Shown here in pieces: positions 26,349 to 34,139 of a stretch of 64,000 bases of DNA (within the stretch, counting starts at the first letter, position 1; every line of letters starts with the position of its first letter). Made by a program: the position numbers and the translations under genes. This stretch comes from UBA6927 sp022447855 (GTDB lineage: Bacteria > Chloroflexota > Dehalococcoidia > Lucifugimonadales > UBA6927): the NCBI GenBank assembly GCA_022447855.1, contig JAKUTX010000004.1:38647-102646 (forward strand), given 5' to 3'. The notes below the pieces were generated by a model. The model was not told the DNA's origin. It saw only the letters and a program-made list of their open reading frames with translations, and did no database searches.

Positions 26349-26645
26349 TTACTTAATCTCGATGACAATATTGCTATAAATTTCTTCCCCAGCATTCGTT
26401 ACACGGTGAAGTGCCCCTTTTTTTCCCATAACCACCTGCCCCACAGAAAGTGGCGAAGTTGAAACTTCCCCGCTTTCATGTTCTGCCTTCAAGGAACCTG
26501 AACGAGTAACAACAAAACAATAATTAGTATTGTGTCTATGCCAATCACTCGATTCACCAGGAGATAGCTCAAGATTCCAAACTCTAATCAAATCATTTTC
26601 AAACATAAATTCTGTTCCGACATCCCCCAATTTAGAATCATCCAT
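26349..26645 (-). CDS. Small cupin-like protein
   Basis: A 98-residue cupin with WNLELSPGESSDWHRHNTNY as the first metal motif and KGALHRVTNAGEE as the second. It resembles small stand-alone cupins found next to ketopantoate-reductase-like or hydrolase genes, but no function can be named. The start ATG has a GGAGGATAT-type ribosome-binding site. It leads the three-gene minus-strand unit. Confidence 0.75.
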   Translation of the reverse strand: MDDSKLGDVGTEFMFENDLIRVWNLELSPGESSDWHRHNTNYCFVVTRSGSLKAEHESGEVSTSPLSVGQVVMGKKGALHRVTNAGEEIYSNIVIEIK

Positions 26646-26854
26646 TATATCCTCCTATACGTTCAAAATTTTAGATTTTGTGACTATAAACATATGTTAA
26701 TGCTTCCAAAGGTTTTGTCAAAATTATTGAATTAGAATTTTCATTAGAAATATGAGAAGACATTTAATCAACCCTAAGACTAAAAATTCAAATCCTATAC
26801 TGATATTGGGAATTATTTGTATTTGTACACAGAAAATTTGATACTATTTCTCCT

Positions 26855-26871
26855 TAACAGTCGAACTGTTA
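26855..26871. promoter_or_regulatory. Perfect palindrome upstream of the M20 peptidase gene
   Basis: TAACAGT-CGA-ACTGTTA has 7-base perfect arms and a 3-base spacer. It lies immediately upstream of a TACAAT -10-like hexamer (26875-26880), 38 bases before the peptidase ATG. The position suits a repressor operator for the M20 peptidase-larA unit. No local regulator gene is obvious. Confidence 0.4.
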
Positions 26872-26908
26872 GAATACAATTGCCTAGTCAATAAAATTTG
26901 GAGTAATT

Positions 26909-27985
26909 ATGATAAGCAGAGATAGATTAATCAAAACTTTCACTGAAATTGTTCAAATCGATAGTCCATCTGGTGAAGAAGAGGCTATGGCACAATACGT
27001 TATATCGAAACTTGAAAAATTTGGATTAAGTGTTTCCAGAGACGATTATGGGAATGTCATAGCCAATGATGGTGGGGAAGATCCAATATTGTTGTCTGCT
27101 CATTTAGACACTGTCGAACCTGGAAGAGGAATAAAACCAATTATTAACGGTGACAGAATTGTCTCCGATGGCTCCACAATATTGGGAGGAGATTGTAAAG
27201 CAGGTGTTGCAGCAATATTGGAAGCATTAGAATCAATAACAGAAGATAACATGTCACACCGTAGCATAGAGGTAGCATTTACAAGAGAAGAAGAACTAGG
27301 ATTGATTGGCGCGCATAACCTGAATTTCACAATGTTAAAGAGCGATACTGCAATTGTATTTGACGGAGAAGGACCATCAAGCCAAATCACATCGGCATCT
27401 CCAACAAATTTTAGTTTTGATATTGAAATTATTGGACGAAGTGCACATGCAGGAGTAGAGCCTGAAAAAGGGATATCTGCAATCAAAATTTCTGCAGATT
27501 TAATATCTAAATTACCTCAAGGCAGACTAGATGAAGAAACAACCTTCAATGTAGGAAAAATCGAAGGAGGAAGTACTAGAAATACAGTTGCTGAAAAAGT
27601 TTCTATTCAGGGAGAATTTAGAAGTAGGAGCACAGAAACTGTAGACAATCTAAAACTTCAAATCAACGAAACCATAAAAGAAATCCTAGAAATATATCCT
27701 GATGCAGTCATCAACAATGAATTACAAATTAAATTTCAGACATACACCCTTACTGATGAAGACAAATCTACAAACCTAGTCAAATCTGCGCTTATATCAA
27801 TGGGACTTGAGCCAGAAATGCAGCCCTCAGGAGGCGGAACCGACGGCAATGTATTCAGATTAAATGGAATCAGTGCTGTAGTAGTTGGAATGGCAGATCA
27901 CAACATGCATACCAAAAGGGAATATGTAGTCATTCCTGACCTAATTGATTCTGCAAATCTGTGTGAAACATTGTTAACTAGTTGA
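26909..27985 (+). CDS. M20-family metallopeptidase (PepT-like)
   Basis: A di-zinc peptidase of 358 residues. Ligands are visible as His65 with Asp67 in LSAHLDTVEPG, the bridging Asp95 in LGGDCKAGVAA, the catalytic Glu pair in FTREEELGLIGA (about 127-129), Asp152 in VFDGEG and the late histidine in DHNMHTKREYV. The dimerisation insert GRSAHAGVEPEKGISAI is present. The order and the GGDCKAG motif resemble the peptidase T-like branch. It is followed 16 bases later by larA on the same strand. Substrate is unknown. Confidence 0.9.
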   Translation: MISRDRLIKTFTEIVQIDSPSGEEEAMAQYVISKLEKFGLSVSRDDYGNVIANDGGEDPILLSAHLDTVEPGRGIKPIINGDRIVSDGSTILGGDCKAGVAAILEALESITEDNMSHRSIEVAFTREEELGLIGAHNLNFTMLKSDTAIVFDGEGPSSQITSASPTNFSFDIEIIGRSAHAGVEPEKGISAIKISADLISKLPQGRLDEETTFNVGKIEGGSTRNTVAEKVSIQGEFRSRSTETVDNLKLQINETIKEILEIYPDAVINNELQIKFQTYTLTDEDKSTNLVKSALISMGLEPEMQPSGGGTDGNVFRLNGISAVVVGMADHNMHTKREYVVIPDLIDSANLCETLLTS

Positions 27986-28001
27986 TAAGGATTTCTCGTT
28001 A

Positions 28002-29276
28002 ATGGATGTACGGTTATCATATGGAAAAACAGGATTAATTATCAAATGTCCTCCCAAACAAACGACGGTAATTGAGCCTACATTTGTAAATTCTTTACCA
28101 GACCCTAAGGGAGCGATTCAAAATGCAATCCGAAACCCAATTGATTCAAAACCATTAAAATCATTAGTCAAACTTGGACAAAAAGTAGGTATTTCAGTCT
28201 GTGACATTACCAGACCAATCCCTTCAAAATTGATTCTTCCTATACTCCTCAAAGAACTAAAACATATCCCCAAAGAAGACATTACCATATTCATTGCGAC
28301 TGGAACCCACAGGGCTAATACAAAGGATGAATTAGTCAACATGTTAGGCTCAGAAATCGTAGATAATTTTAAATTATCAAACCATAATGCATTCGACAAT
28401 GAGAATTTAGTCAACACAGGATTTACCGAAAATGGTATCCCAATAGAATTAAACAAAACGTGGATAGATCAAGATGTAAAAATTACCCTGGGATTTGTCG
28501 AGCCTCACTTTTTTGCAGGATTTAGCGGGGGGCCTAAAATGGTGGCCCCTGGATTAGCAGGATTTAAAACAATTATGGCCCTACATGACTATCAGATGAT
28601 TGCCAATGAAAATGCACGTTGGGGAGTCACTATTGGCAACCCAATACATGACTCAATACGTGAGATCGCTACAAAAAACCCAGTTACATTTGCAATTGAC
28701 GTCACTTTAAATAGAAACAACGAAATAACTTGCTGCTACGCAGGGAATTTATTCAAAGTACATAATGCTGCAATAGATGTAATTAAGCGAGTTTCAATGA
28801 AACCCCTTCAAGAGGCTTTCGATGTTGTCGTTACTACCAACAGTGGATATCCTCTAGACTTAAATATGTATCAATCTATCAAAGGTATTTCTGCAGCATA
28901 TCAAATAGTAAAAAAAGGAGGGATTATCATATGCGCATCAGAATGTTCTGATGGAATACCAAAACATGGAGAATACAAAAACATTCTTTCTTCAGCATCA
29001 AACCCAAAAGAACTACTTAAACAAATATCAAATCCAAAACACAAAAAACATGATCAATGGCAAGCACAAATTCAAGCGCAAATTCAAAGCAATTCAAGAA
29101 TTAAATTTAAATCAGATTTTCTGTCTAATGAACAAATAGAAACAGCATTTATGGAACCGATATCAGATATTTCAGAAACAATCCAAGAAATTCTTAAGAA
29201 TCTTCCTAATACAGCAAAACTATGTGTACTACCTGAAGGACCTCAGACTATCCCCTATTTAAGCAACAAAGAATAA
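28002..29276 (+). CDS. LarA-family nickel-pincer racemase
   Basis: LarA enzymes racemise lactate or related 2-hydroxyacids with a covalently bound nickel-pincer nucleotide. The 424-residue protein keeps the key residues in the Lactobacillus order and spacing: His103 in ATGTHRANTKDE, His169 in FVEPHFFAGFSGG, Lys179 in GGPKMVAPG (cofactor attachment) and His195 in MALHDYQM. LarC, which inserts nickel into the cofactor, lies at 34210-35397; LarB and LarE are not in the window. Because LarA homologues act on several 2-hydroxyacids, the substrate is left open. The stop directly abuts the convergent rplL stop. Confidence 0.92.
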   Translation: MDVRLSYGKTGLIIKCPPKQTTVIEPTFVNSLPDPKGAIQNAIRNPIDSKPLKSLVKLGQKVGISVCDITRPIPSKLILPILLKELKHIPKEDITIFIATGTHRANTKDELVNMLGSEIVDNFKLSNHNAFDNENLVNTGFTENGIPIELNKTWIDQDVKITLGFVEPHFFAGFSGGPKMVAPGLAGFKTIMALHDYQMIANENARWGVTIGNPIHDSIREIATKNPVTFAIDVTLNRNNEITCCYAGNLFKVHNAAIDVIKRVSMKPLQEAFDVVVTTNSGYPLDLNMYQSIKGISAAYQIVKKGGIIICASECSDGIPKHGEYKNILSSASNPKELLKQISNPKHKKHDQWQAQIQAQIQSNSRIKFKSDFLSNEQIETAFMEPISDISETIQEILKNLPNTAKLCVLPEGPQTIPYLSNKE

Positions 29277-29663
29277 TTATTCTACAGAAACTACTGCTCC
29301 AGCTTCTTCAAGTTTAGACTTTGTTTCATCGGCATCGTCTTTGCTAACACCCTCTTTAACATTTGCTGGGGCACTTTCAACTAATTCCTTAGCTTCGCGA
29401 AGACCTAGACTCGTAACTTCTCTTACAGCCTTGATTACATTGATTTTATTAGAACCAACTTCTTTCAACACTATATTGAATTCACTCTGTTCATCGTCTT
29501 GAGCAGATGCTTCCGAGCCTGCAGCAGCTCCTGGAGCGACTGCAACAGCAACAGGCGCAGCACTCACACCAAATTCATCTTCCAGTGCTTTTACTAAATC
29601 AGCCATATCTAGGACTGACATCTCTTTAATCGCTTCAATAATTTCTTCTTTAGAAAGGGCCAT
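29277..29663 (-). CDS. rplL: 50S ribosomal protein L7/L12
   Basis: L7/L12 forms the flexible stalk that recruits translation GTPases. The 128-residue protein has the N-terminal dimerisation helix (ALSKEEIIEAIKEMSVLDMADLVKAL), an Ala/Gly-rich hinge, and the C-terminal domain with FNIVLKEVGSNKINVIKAVRE and GLREAKELVESAP. It is last in the tRNA-tuf-rpmG-secE-nusG-rplKAJL operon and 32 bases after rplJ. Confidence 0.97.
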   Translation of the reverse strand: MALSKEEIIEAIKEMSVLDMADLVKALEDEFGVSAAPVAVAVAPGAAAGSEASAQDDEQSEFNIVLKEVGSNKINVIKAVREVTSLGLREAKELVESAPANVKEGVSKDDADETKSKLEEAGAVVSVE

Positions 29664-29695
29664 CGTTTACTCCTTATTTTATTAACTAGTATTGA

Positions 29696-30223
29696 TTAAT
29701 TTTGAGTATTTAATTGTTGCATTCTATTGTTTAGAACTGTTGCTAATCCGACAATAGGATTATTTAGAACCTGAACCAATCGTGAAACAGGTGATTGAAT
29801 CTGACGTGCAAAATTTGCTATTAGCTGATCCTTTGAGGGCAATGTGGCTAATTTCTCTAACTCGTCAATTGTCAATAATGTATCATCCATAATACCCCCT
29901 CTTATCTTTAAGGGTAATCTAGACGTAGAAATAAACTCAGTAACAGTTTTAGCTATAGAAACAGGATCCCCGCTTCCATAAGCTATACCAGTAGGACCTT
30001 CAACGATTTCCTGAATTTTGGGCTTACCAGATTTTTCCGCAGCCAATCTAGCAAGGGTATTCTTTATTATTGTATATTGTACTGAATTTTGACGAAATGC
30101 TTTGCGCATCTGGTTCATATCATTAGCAGACATTGAGGTGTAATCAGTAGATACAAGCATCTCATACTGAGACATCCATTCAGCCATTTTCTCAACATCA
30201 TTAATTTTTTTATTTGTAGGCAT
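29696..30223 (-). CDS. rplJ: 50S ribosomal protein L10
   Basis: L10 anchors L7/L12 dimers to the ribosome and represses its own operon by binding the mRNA leader. The 175-residue protein has the N-terminal rRNA-binding domain with VSTDYTSMSANDMNQMRKAFR and IIKNTLARLAAEKSG, and a C-terminal helix for L12 binding. GGAG at 30229-30232 precedes the ATG. A structured leader with a terminator lies directly upstream. Confidence 0.96.
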   Translation of the reverse strand: MPTNKKINDVEKMAEWMSQYEMLVSTDYTSMSANDMNQMRKAFRQNSVQYTIIKNTLARLAAEKSGKPKIQEIVEGPTGIAYGSGDPVSIAKTVTEFISTSRLPLKIRGGIMDDTLLTIDELEKLATLPSKDQLIANFARQIQSPVSRLVQVLNNPIVGLATVLNNRMQQLNTQN

Positions 30224-30232
30224 TTTAACTCC

Positions 30233-30260
30233 AAAAAAAAACCCGAATCACAGACTCGGG
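30233..30260 (-). terminator. Intrinsic terminator/attenuator ahead of rplJ
   Basis: On the minus strand CCCGAGTC-TGT-GATTCGGG forms an 8-base-pair stem (one G-U pair) with a three-base loop, followed by nine T residues. It lies between the L10 leader and the rplJ Shine-Dalgarno site. It would limit read-through from rplA, setting the rplJL level. Confidence 0.88.
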
Positions 30261-30345
30261 ATTAAAGCTTTATATTAGAAAGCATTACCTCGGCAGGCGT
30301 TTACACTTTAACCTAAATAGGGCCCACTGTCTGCGGTTAACTATA
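30261..30345 (-). promoter_or_regulatory. L10 (rplJ) mRNA leader
   Basis: The rplA-rplJ spacer on the minus strand contains CCGCAGACAGTGGG and, further on, CCTGCCGAGGTAAT, the two conserved strands of the bacterial L10 leader. These form a kink-turn-like structure bound by L10 or the L10-L12 complex. It is followed directly by a terminator hairpin, so L10 feedback may act by attenuation. Recognition is from the motif pair and the position, not from a covariance search. Confidence 0.85.
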
Positions 30346-31059
30346 TTATTCTACTTCAAGTTCAGTCAATTCTGCAACATTTATCCTAACACTAGGTCCC
30401 ATTGTACTTTTAATAAAACTAGATCTTATATACTGTCCTTTAAGACCCGCAGGTCTTGCCTGAACTATTGCATCCATTACAGAGGATAAATTGTCTAAAA
30501 GTTGTTCCTCATCAAAACTAGCCTTACCAATTGGAACATGAATCAACGATGACCTATCGAGTCTATACTCAACACGACCTTTTTTTGCCTCAGTAATTGC
30601 TCGAGGAATGTCATCTGAAGGCACTACAGTACCAGTCCTAGGATTAGGCATTAAGCCCTTTCTACCTAGCACTCTTCCTAACCTGCCAACCTTACCCATC
30701 ATTTCAGGTGTAGCAATTGAAACATCAAATTCAGTCCAACCACCTTCGATCTGTTTTATGACTTCATCATCTCCTACAAAATCAGCGCCCGCGTTTTCAG
30801 CAACATTAATAGTATCTCCCTCAGCAAACACTAAAACACGAATTTCTTTGCCTGTACCATGAGGAAGTGTAGCAACACCCCTAACCATTTGATCTGCATG
30901 TCTAGGATCCGCTCCGGTTCTCAGGTGAAGTTCAATAGTTTCATCAAATTTCGCTGTAGCAGAATTTTTAGTAATTGAAATTGCGTCTGTTGGTGAATAA
31001 GATTTTGTCTCTTCAATTGTTGCTAGAGCCGAATTATATCTTTTTCCATGTTTTACCAT
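30346..31059 (-). CDS. rplA: 50S ribosomal protein L1
   Basis: L1 forms the mobile stalk near the ribosomal E site and is a translational repressor of the L11 operon in many bacteria. The 237-residue protein begins KHGKRYNSALATIEETKSY, with FDETIELHLRTGADPRHADQ and PHGTGKEIRVLVFAEG. The signature MPNPRTGTVVP and the C-terminal QARPAGLKGQYIRS follow. It follows rplK by 7 bases. Confidence 0.97.
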   Translation of the reverse strand: MVKHGKRYNSALATIEETKSYSPTDAISITKNSATAKFDETIELHLRTGADPRHADQMVRGVATLPHGTGKEIRVLVFAEGDTINVAENAGADFVGDDEVIKQIEGGWTEFDVSIATPEMMGKVGRLGRVLGRKGLMPNPRTGTVVPSDDIPRAITEAKKGRVEYRLDRSSLIHVPIGKASFDEEQLLDNLSSVMDAIVQARPAGLKGQYIRSSFIKSTMGPSVRINVAELTELEVE

Positions 31060-31066
31060 AAGTGGA

Positions 31067-31492
31067 CTACTCCTCTATATCTATACCCATACTACGTGCT
31101 GTTCCAGCAATAATCTTCATTGCCCCCTCAATATCCGAGGCATTCAGATCTGCCATTTTAATCTCTGCAATTTCTTTTACTTTATCTTTTGGTATTGTTC
31201 CTACTTTTTGAAGATTGGGTTGTCCACTTCCTGTCTCAATACCTGCAGCCTTTCTAAGCAGCTCCGAAGCGGGTGGAGGCTTAACTATAAATGTAAATGA
31301 ATTGTCATGATATACAGTAATCTCAACAGGAGCTATTGTTCCCATTTGTGACGATGTGCGTTCATTATATTCTTTTACAAAACCCATTATATTAATTCCA
31401 TGTTGACCCAAAATTGGTCCGACAGGAGGGGCAGGAGTTGCTTTCCCTGCTTCTATCTGGAGTTTGATCGTAGATACTACTTTCTTAGCCAC
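31067..31492 (-). CDS. rplK: 50S ribosomal protein L11
   Basis: L11 binds 23S rRNA at the GTPase-associated centre. The 141-residue protein shows KLQIEAGKATPAPPVGPILGQ followed by HGINIMGFVKEYN, then FTFIVKPPPASELLRKAAG and the C-terminal ASDIEGAMKIIAGTARSMGI. Length and motifs are canonical. It lies 8 bases after nusG. Confidence 0.97.
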   Translation of the reverse strand: MAKKVVSTIKLQIEAGKATPAPPVGPILGQHGINIMGFVKEYNERTSSQMGTIAPVEITVYHDNSFTFIVKPPPASELLRKAAGIETGSGQPNLQKVGTIPKDKVKEIAEIKMADLNASDIEGAMKIIAGTARSMGIDIEE

Positions 31493-31500
31493 TTTTCGTA

Positions 31501-32067
31501 TTAAATCCTTTCCACTTGAACAAAGTCTAATTCAACAGGTGTTTCACGCCCAAAAAACGAGACAAGTACTTTAACTTTTGATCGATCTGCATAGACTTCT
31601 TCAATAATGCCCATAAAATCAAGAAATGGACCATCGTTAATTCGCACCGTCTGACCGACAGAATATGCAATGGATATTTTGGGTTGTTCATCGGCGTTAT
31701 TATAATCCAGAATTTTTTCTACTTCAGTAGGAGTAAGCGGCACAGGCCTAGATCGCATAGCCGTTTCATCCTCAGCAGAAACAAAACCGGTAACACCTGG
31801 TGTATTTCTGACGACATGCCAACATTCATCATCCATCATCATTTTAACCAAAACGTAACCTGGAAACACTGTTCTAGCAATCCGCTTACGTTGGCCATCT
31901 TTTATCTCAACTTCATCTTGAGTGGGAACCAAAACCTCAAGGATTCTATCAGAAATATCCATTGTGGAAATCCGGATCTCAAGATTTCGTTTTACACGTT
32001 CCTCTTGACCTGAATAGGTATGCACTATATACCACTGATCATCTGGATTATTAGTCAAATCAACCAT
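31501..32067 (-). CDS. nusG: Transcription termination/antitermination factor NusG
   Basis: NusG binds RNA polymerase, increases processivity, links it to Rho or the ribosome, and takes part in boxA-dependent antitermination. The 188-residue protein has the NGN domain (WYIVHTYSGQEERVKRNLEIR, VFPGYVLVKMMMDDECWHVVRNTPGVTGF in two adjoining parts). The C-terminal KOW domain follows (VGQTVRINDGPFLDFMG, KVKVLVSFFGRETPVELDF). It is encoded in the same transcript whose leader carries a boxA-like element. Confidence 0.96.
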   Translation of the reverse strand: MVDLTNNPDDQWYIVHTYSGQEERVKRNLEIRISTMDISDRILEVLVPTQDEVEIKDGQRKRIARTVFPGYVLVKMMMDDECWHVVRNTPGVTGFVSAEDETAMRSRPVPLTPTEVEKILDYNNADEQPKISIAYSVGQTVRINDGPFLDFMGIIEEVYADRSKVKVLVSFFGRETPVELDFVQVERI

Positions 32068-32072
32068 AATTG

Positions 32073-32294
32073 CTATCCAAGTATTACCGAAAAAAGTCTT
32101 CCAAAACCAATATCAATCACACCCAGAAATGCCCCAATGGCAGCGGCTACAGCTATAACCATTATAGACAAACGCATTGTTTCTTCGCGACTCGGCCATG
32201 TGACTCGCCTAAGCTCCCCAATTATATCGGTAAAAAACCGAAAACTAGGCCTGCTCGAAGAACGCTGATTAGATCTTGAATTCTGTCGTGCCAT
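32073..32294 (-). CDS. secE: Preprotein translocase subunit SecE
   Basis: SecE is the essential small subunit of SecYEG. The 73-residue protein has a Ser/Arg-rich N-terminus, the amphipathic cytoplasmic helix FFTDIIGELRRVTWPSREE with the hallmark VTWPS motif, and a single membrane helix (about residues 43-66). It lies 5 bases before nusG in the classical secE-nusG pair. Confidence 0.95.
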   Translation of the reverse strand: MARQNSRSNQRSSSRPSFRFFTDIIGELRRVTWPSREETMRLSIMVIAVAAAIGAFLGVIDIGFGRLFSVILG

Positions 32295-32299
32295 AAAAC

Positions 32300-32467
32300 T
32301 TATCTAACTTCTCTGTAGAGTCTATGAGCTCGACATTTCGGACAATACTTCTTGAACTCTAACCTATTAGGGTCGTTCCTACGGCTTTTTTCTGTACTAT
32401 AATTTCTCTCACGGCATTCAGTACAGCTCATATCTATTACAGTTCTATTTTTCCCTTTACCGGACAT
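32300..32467 (-). CDS. rpmG: 50S ribosomal protein L33
   Basis: I translated this short frame directly: 55 residues starting MSGKGKNRTVIDMSCTEC and ending HRLYREVR. Cys15-x2-Cys18 and Cys42-x2-Cys45 form the zinc-ribbon set of the C+ form of L33. The segment NYSTEKSRRNDPNRLEFKKY is the L33 core. It sits between tuf and secE, where rpmG is commonly found, with 8 and 5 bases to its neighbours. Confidence 0.95.
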   Translation of the reverse strand: MSGKGKNRTVIDMSCTECRERNYSTEKSRRNDPNRLEFKKYCPKCRAHRLYREVR

Positions 32468-32475
32468 TCGAATTC

Positions 32476-33672
32476 CTACTCATTAATTTTGGTAATTACA
32501 CCAGAACCAACTGTCCTGCCACCTTCACGAACAGCGAATCTTAATTGGTCAGTTAAGGCCACAGGCATAATCAATTTTATATTCATTTCCACATTGTCTC
32601 CAGGCATAGCCATTTCAACACCTTCCGGCAAATGAATTTCTCCGGTAACATCTGTAGTTCTAATATAAAATTGAGGTTTATACCCATTGAAGAAAGGAGT
32701 ATGTCTCCCTCCCTCAGCGCGGCTCAGAATATAAACTTGTGCCAAAAAGTCGGTATGCGGGGTAATACTATCTGGAGCGGCCAAAACCTGACCTCTCTCT
32801 ACATCCTCACGCTCAATACCTCTTAGCAAAACGCCAACAGCATCTCCAGCCTCACCAGAATCTAATGTCTTATGAAACATTTCTACTCCAGTAACAACAG
32901 TCTGATGAGTATCACGAATTCCTACAATATCTATCGTATCTCCCATCTCAACCTTGCCACCTTCTATTCTACCAGTAACAACAGTACCTCTACCTTTAAT
33001 CCCAAACACATCTTCCACAGGCATAATGAATGGTAAATCAGTAGGCCTATCAGGTACTGGAACATAACTATCAACTGCTTCCATCAATTCCCAAATACCT
33101 TTGCCCCACTCAGATTCAGGAGTAAGGTCATCAGATTCAAGTGCAGCAAGGGCACTAACAGGAATTATCGGTACATCATCACCCGGAAAACCGTATTCTG
33201 ATAGCATTTCTCGCAGTTCTAGTTCTACAAGCTCTAGCAACTCAGGATCAGCCACATCAACTTTATTCAATGCAACAACTATTGCGGGAACTTCAACTTG
33301 ACGAGCCAGCAATATGTGTTCACGTGTTTGTGGCATAGGACCATCTGCAGCACTCACAACTAATATTGCCCCATCCATCTGAGCAGCACCCGTAATCATA
33401 TTCTTAATATAATCAGCGTGACCAGGACAATCTACGTGAGCATAATGCCTTGATTCAGTTTCATATTCCACGTGCTGAATCGCAATAGTCACACCTCTTT
33501 CACGTTCTTCAGGAGCATTGTCAATAGTCTCAAACGCCCTAAAATCAGCCATCCCAGCTGAAGCAAGAGTTTTAGTAATCGCAGCCGTTAAAGTAGTTTT
33601 CCCGTGGTCAACGTGACCAATAGTACCTACATTCACGTGCGGTTTAGTTCTTTCAAATTTTTGTTTAGCCAT
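32476..33672 (-). CDS. tuf: Elongation factor Tu
   Basis: EF-Tu delivers aminoacyl-tRNA to the ribosome. From the ATG at 33672 (an in-frame ATG four codons upstream lies within the GGAGGT ribosome-binding site) the protein is 398 residues. The G motifs are GHVDHGKT, RGVTI, DCPGHADY, NKVD and SAL. Domain 2 contains VEDVFGIKGRGTVVTGRIE and domain 3 contains the C-terminal FAVREGGRTVGSGVITKI. It follows three tRNA genes and precedes rpmG, in an arrangement close to that of E. coli tufB. Confidence 0.98.
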   Translation of the reverse strand: MAKQKFERTKPHVNVGTIGHVDHGKTTLTAAITKTLASAGMADFRAFETIDNAPEERERGVTIAIQHVEYETESRHYAHVDCPGHADYIKNMITGAAQMDGAILVVSAADGPMPQTREHILLARQVEVPAIVVALNKVDVADPELLELVELELREMLSEYGFPGDDVPIIPVSALAALESDDLTPESEWGKGIWELMEAVDSYVPVPDRPTDLPFIMPVEDVFGIKGRGTVVTGRIEGGKVEMGDTIDIVGIRDTHQTVVTGVEMFHKTLDSGEAGDAVGVLLRGIEREDVERGQVLAAPDSITPHTDFLAQVYILSRAEGGRHTPFFNGYKPQFYIRTTDVTGEIHLPEGVEMAMPGDNVEMNIKLIMPVALTDQLRFAVREGGRTVGSGVITKINE

Positions 33673-33688
33673 TTCTACCTCCATTAAC

Positions 33689-33764
33689 TGGAGCCCACAA
33701 GCAGACTCGAACTGCTGACCTCGTTCTTACCAAGAACGTGCTCTGCCGGCTGAGCTATGTGGGC
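33689..33764 (-). tRNA. tRNA-Thr (anticodon GGT)
   Basis: The minus strand folds as a cloverleaf: acceptor GCCCACA/TGTGGGC, D-stem GCTC/GAGC, anticodon stem CGTTC/GAACG with loop TTGGTAA (anticodon GGT), T-stem AGCAG/CTGCT with loop TTCGAGT, and an encoded CCA. It lies 16 bases before the tuf start and is co-oriented. Confidence 0.95.
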
Positions 33765-33806
33765 CCGAGAATAAATTTATTAATTTAGATAATCATTAGT
33801 CTTACT

Positions 33807-33893
33807 TGGTGGAGGGGACTGGATTCGAACCAGTGTAGCCCTCAGAGCGCCAGATTTACAGTCTGGTGGATTTAACCACTCTCCCACCCCTCC
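33807..33893 (-). tRNA. tRNA-Tyr (anticodon GTA)
   Basis: Acceptor GGAGGGG/CCCCTCC, anticodon stem CCAGA/TCTGG with loop CTGTAAA (anticodon GTA), a class II long variable arm, T-arm ACTGG-TTCGAAT-CCAGT and an encoded CCA. The length is 87 bases. It is second in the tRNA cluster ahead of tuf. Confidence 0.95.
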
Positions 33894-33980
33894 ATAATAC
33901 AAAATACATCTCACAGAAGTTTAGCATATTAGATAAGTAGCACCAAATAAAATATATAGATAATTTTATACCTAGCCCCA

Positions 33981-34054
33981 AGCCCCAGAGGGGACTCGAA
34001 CCCGCTAACCTGGCGATTACAAATCGCCTGCGCTGCCAGTTGCGCCACTGGGGC
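33981..34054 (-). tRNA. tRNA-Thr (anticodon TGT), with irregular T-arm
   Basis: Acceptor GCCCCAG/CTGGGGC, D-stem GCGC/GCGC, anticodon stem GGCGA/TCGCC with loop TTTGTAA (anticodon TGT). The T-loop TTCGAGT is normal, but the T-stem GCGGG/CCCCT has a C-C mismatch and a G-T pair, and the variable loop is six bases. CCA is not encoded, unlike the two neighbouring tRNAs. It is first in the cluster. Confidence 0.85.
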
Positions 34055-34076
34055 ATATTTATCTCGTTCACAATAG

Positions 34077-34090
34077 ATTGTTAAAGCGCA
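34077..34090 (-). promoter_or_regulatory. boxA-like antitermination site
   Basis: The minus strand reads TGCGCTTTAACAAT, which differs at one position from the E. coli rRNA leader boxA TGCTCTTTAACAAT. It lies 22 bases before the first tRNA and just after a hairpin, the boxB-boxA order of rrn leaders. NusB-S10 would be expected to bind it, and NusG is encoded downstream. The function is inferred. Confidence 0.7.
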
Positions 34091-34096
34091 AAACGA

Positions 34097-34125
34097 GGCT
34101 AGACCCCGAAATTCGGTGACTAGCC
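34097..34125 (-). promoter_or_regulatory. Leader hairpin (boxB-like) before the tRNA-tuf operon
   Basis: On the minus strand GGCTAG ... CTAGCC closes a 29-base hairpin with inner pairs CCGA/TCGG, an ATT loop and two mismatches. It starts about 8 bases after the predicted transcription start and is not followed by a T-run, so it is unlikely to be a terminator. Its position just upstream of a boxA-like site resembles boxB. Confidence 0.6.
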
Positions 34126-34139
34126 GCATCAACTTTATT

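Noticed and set aside
33673..33684. Upstream ATG for tuf, four codons before the chosen start
   Set aside because: That ATG is immediately followed by GAGGT and together they form the GGAGGT ribosome-binding site of the real start.
33765..33806. Possible tRNA-Gly between tRNA-Tyr and tRNA-Thr, as in E. coli
   Set aside because: Only 42 bases are available and no cloverleaf can be formed.
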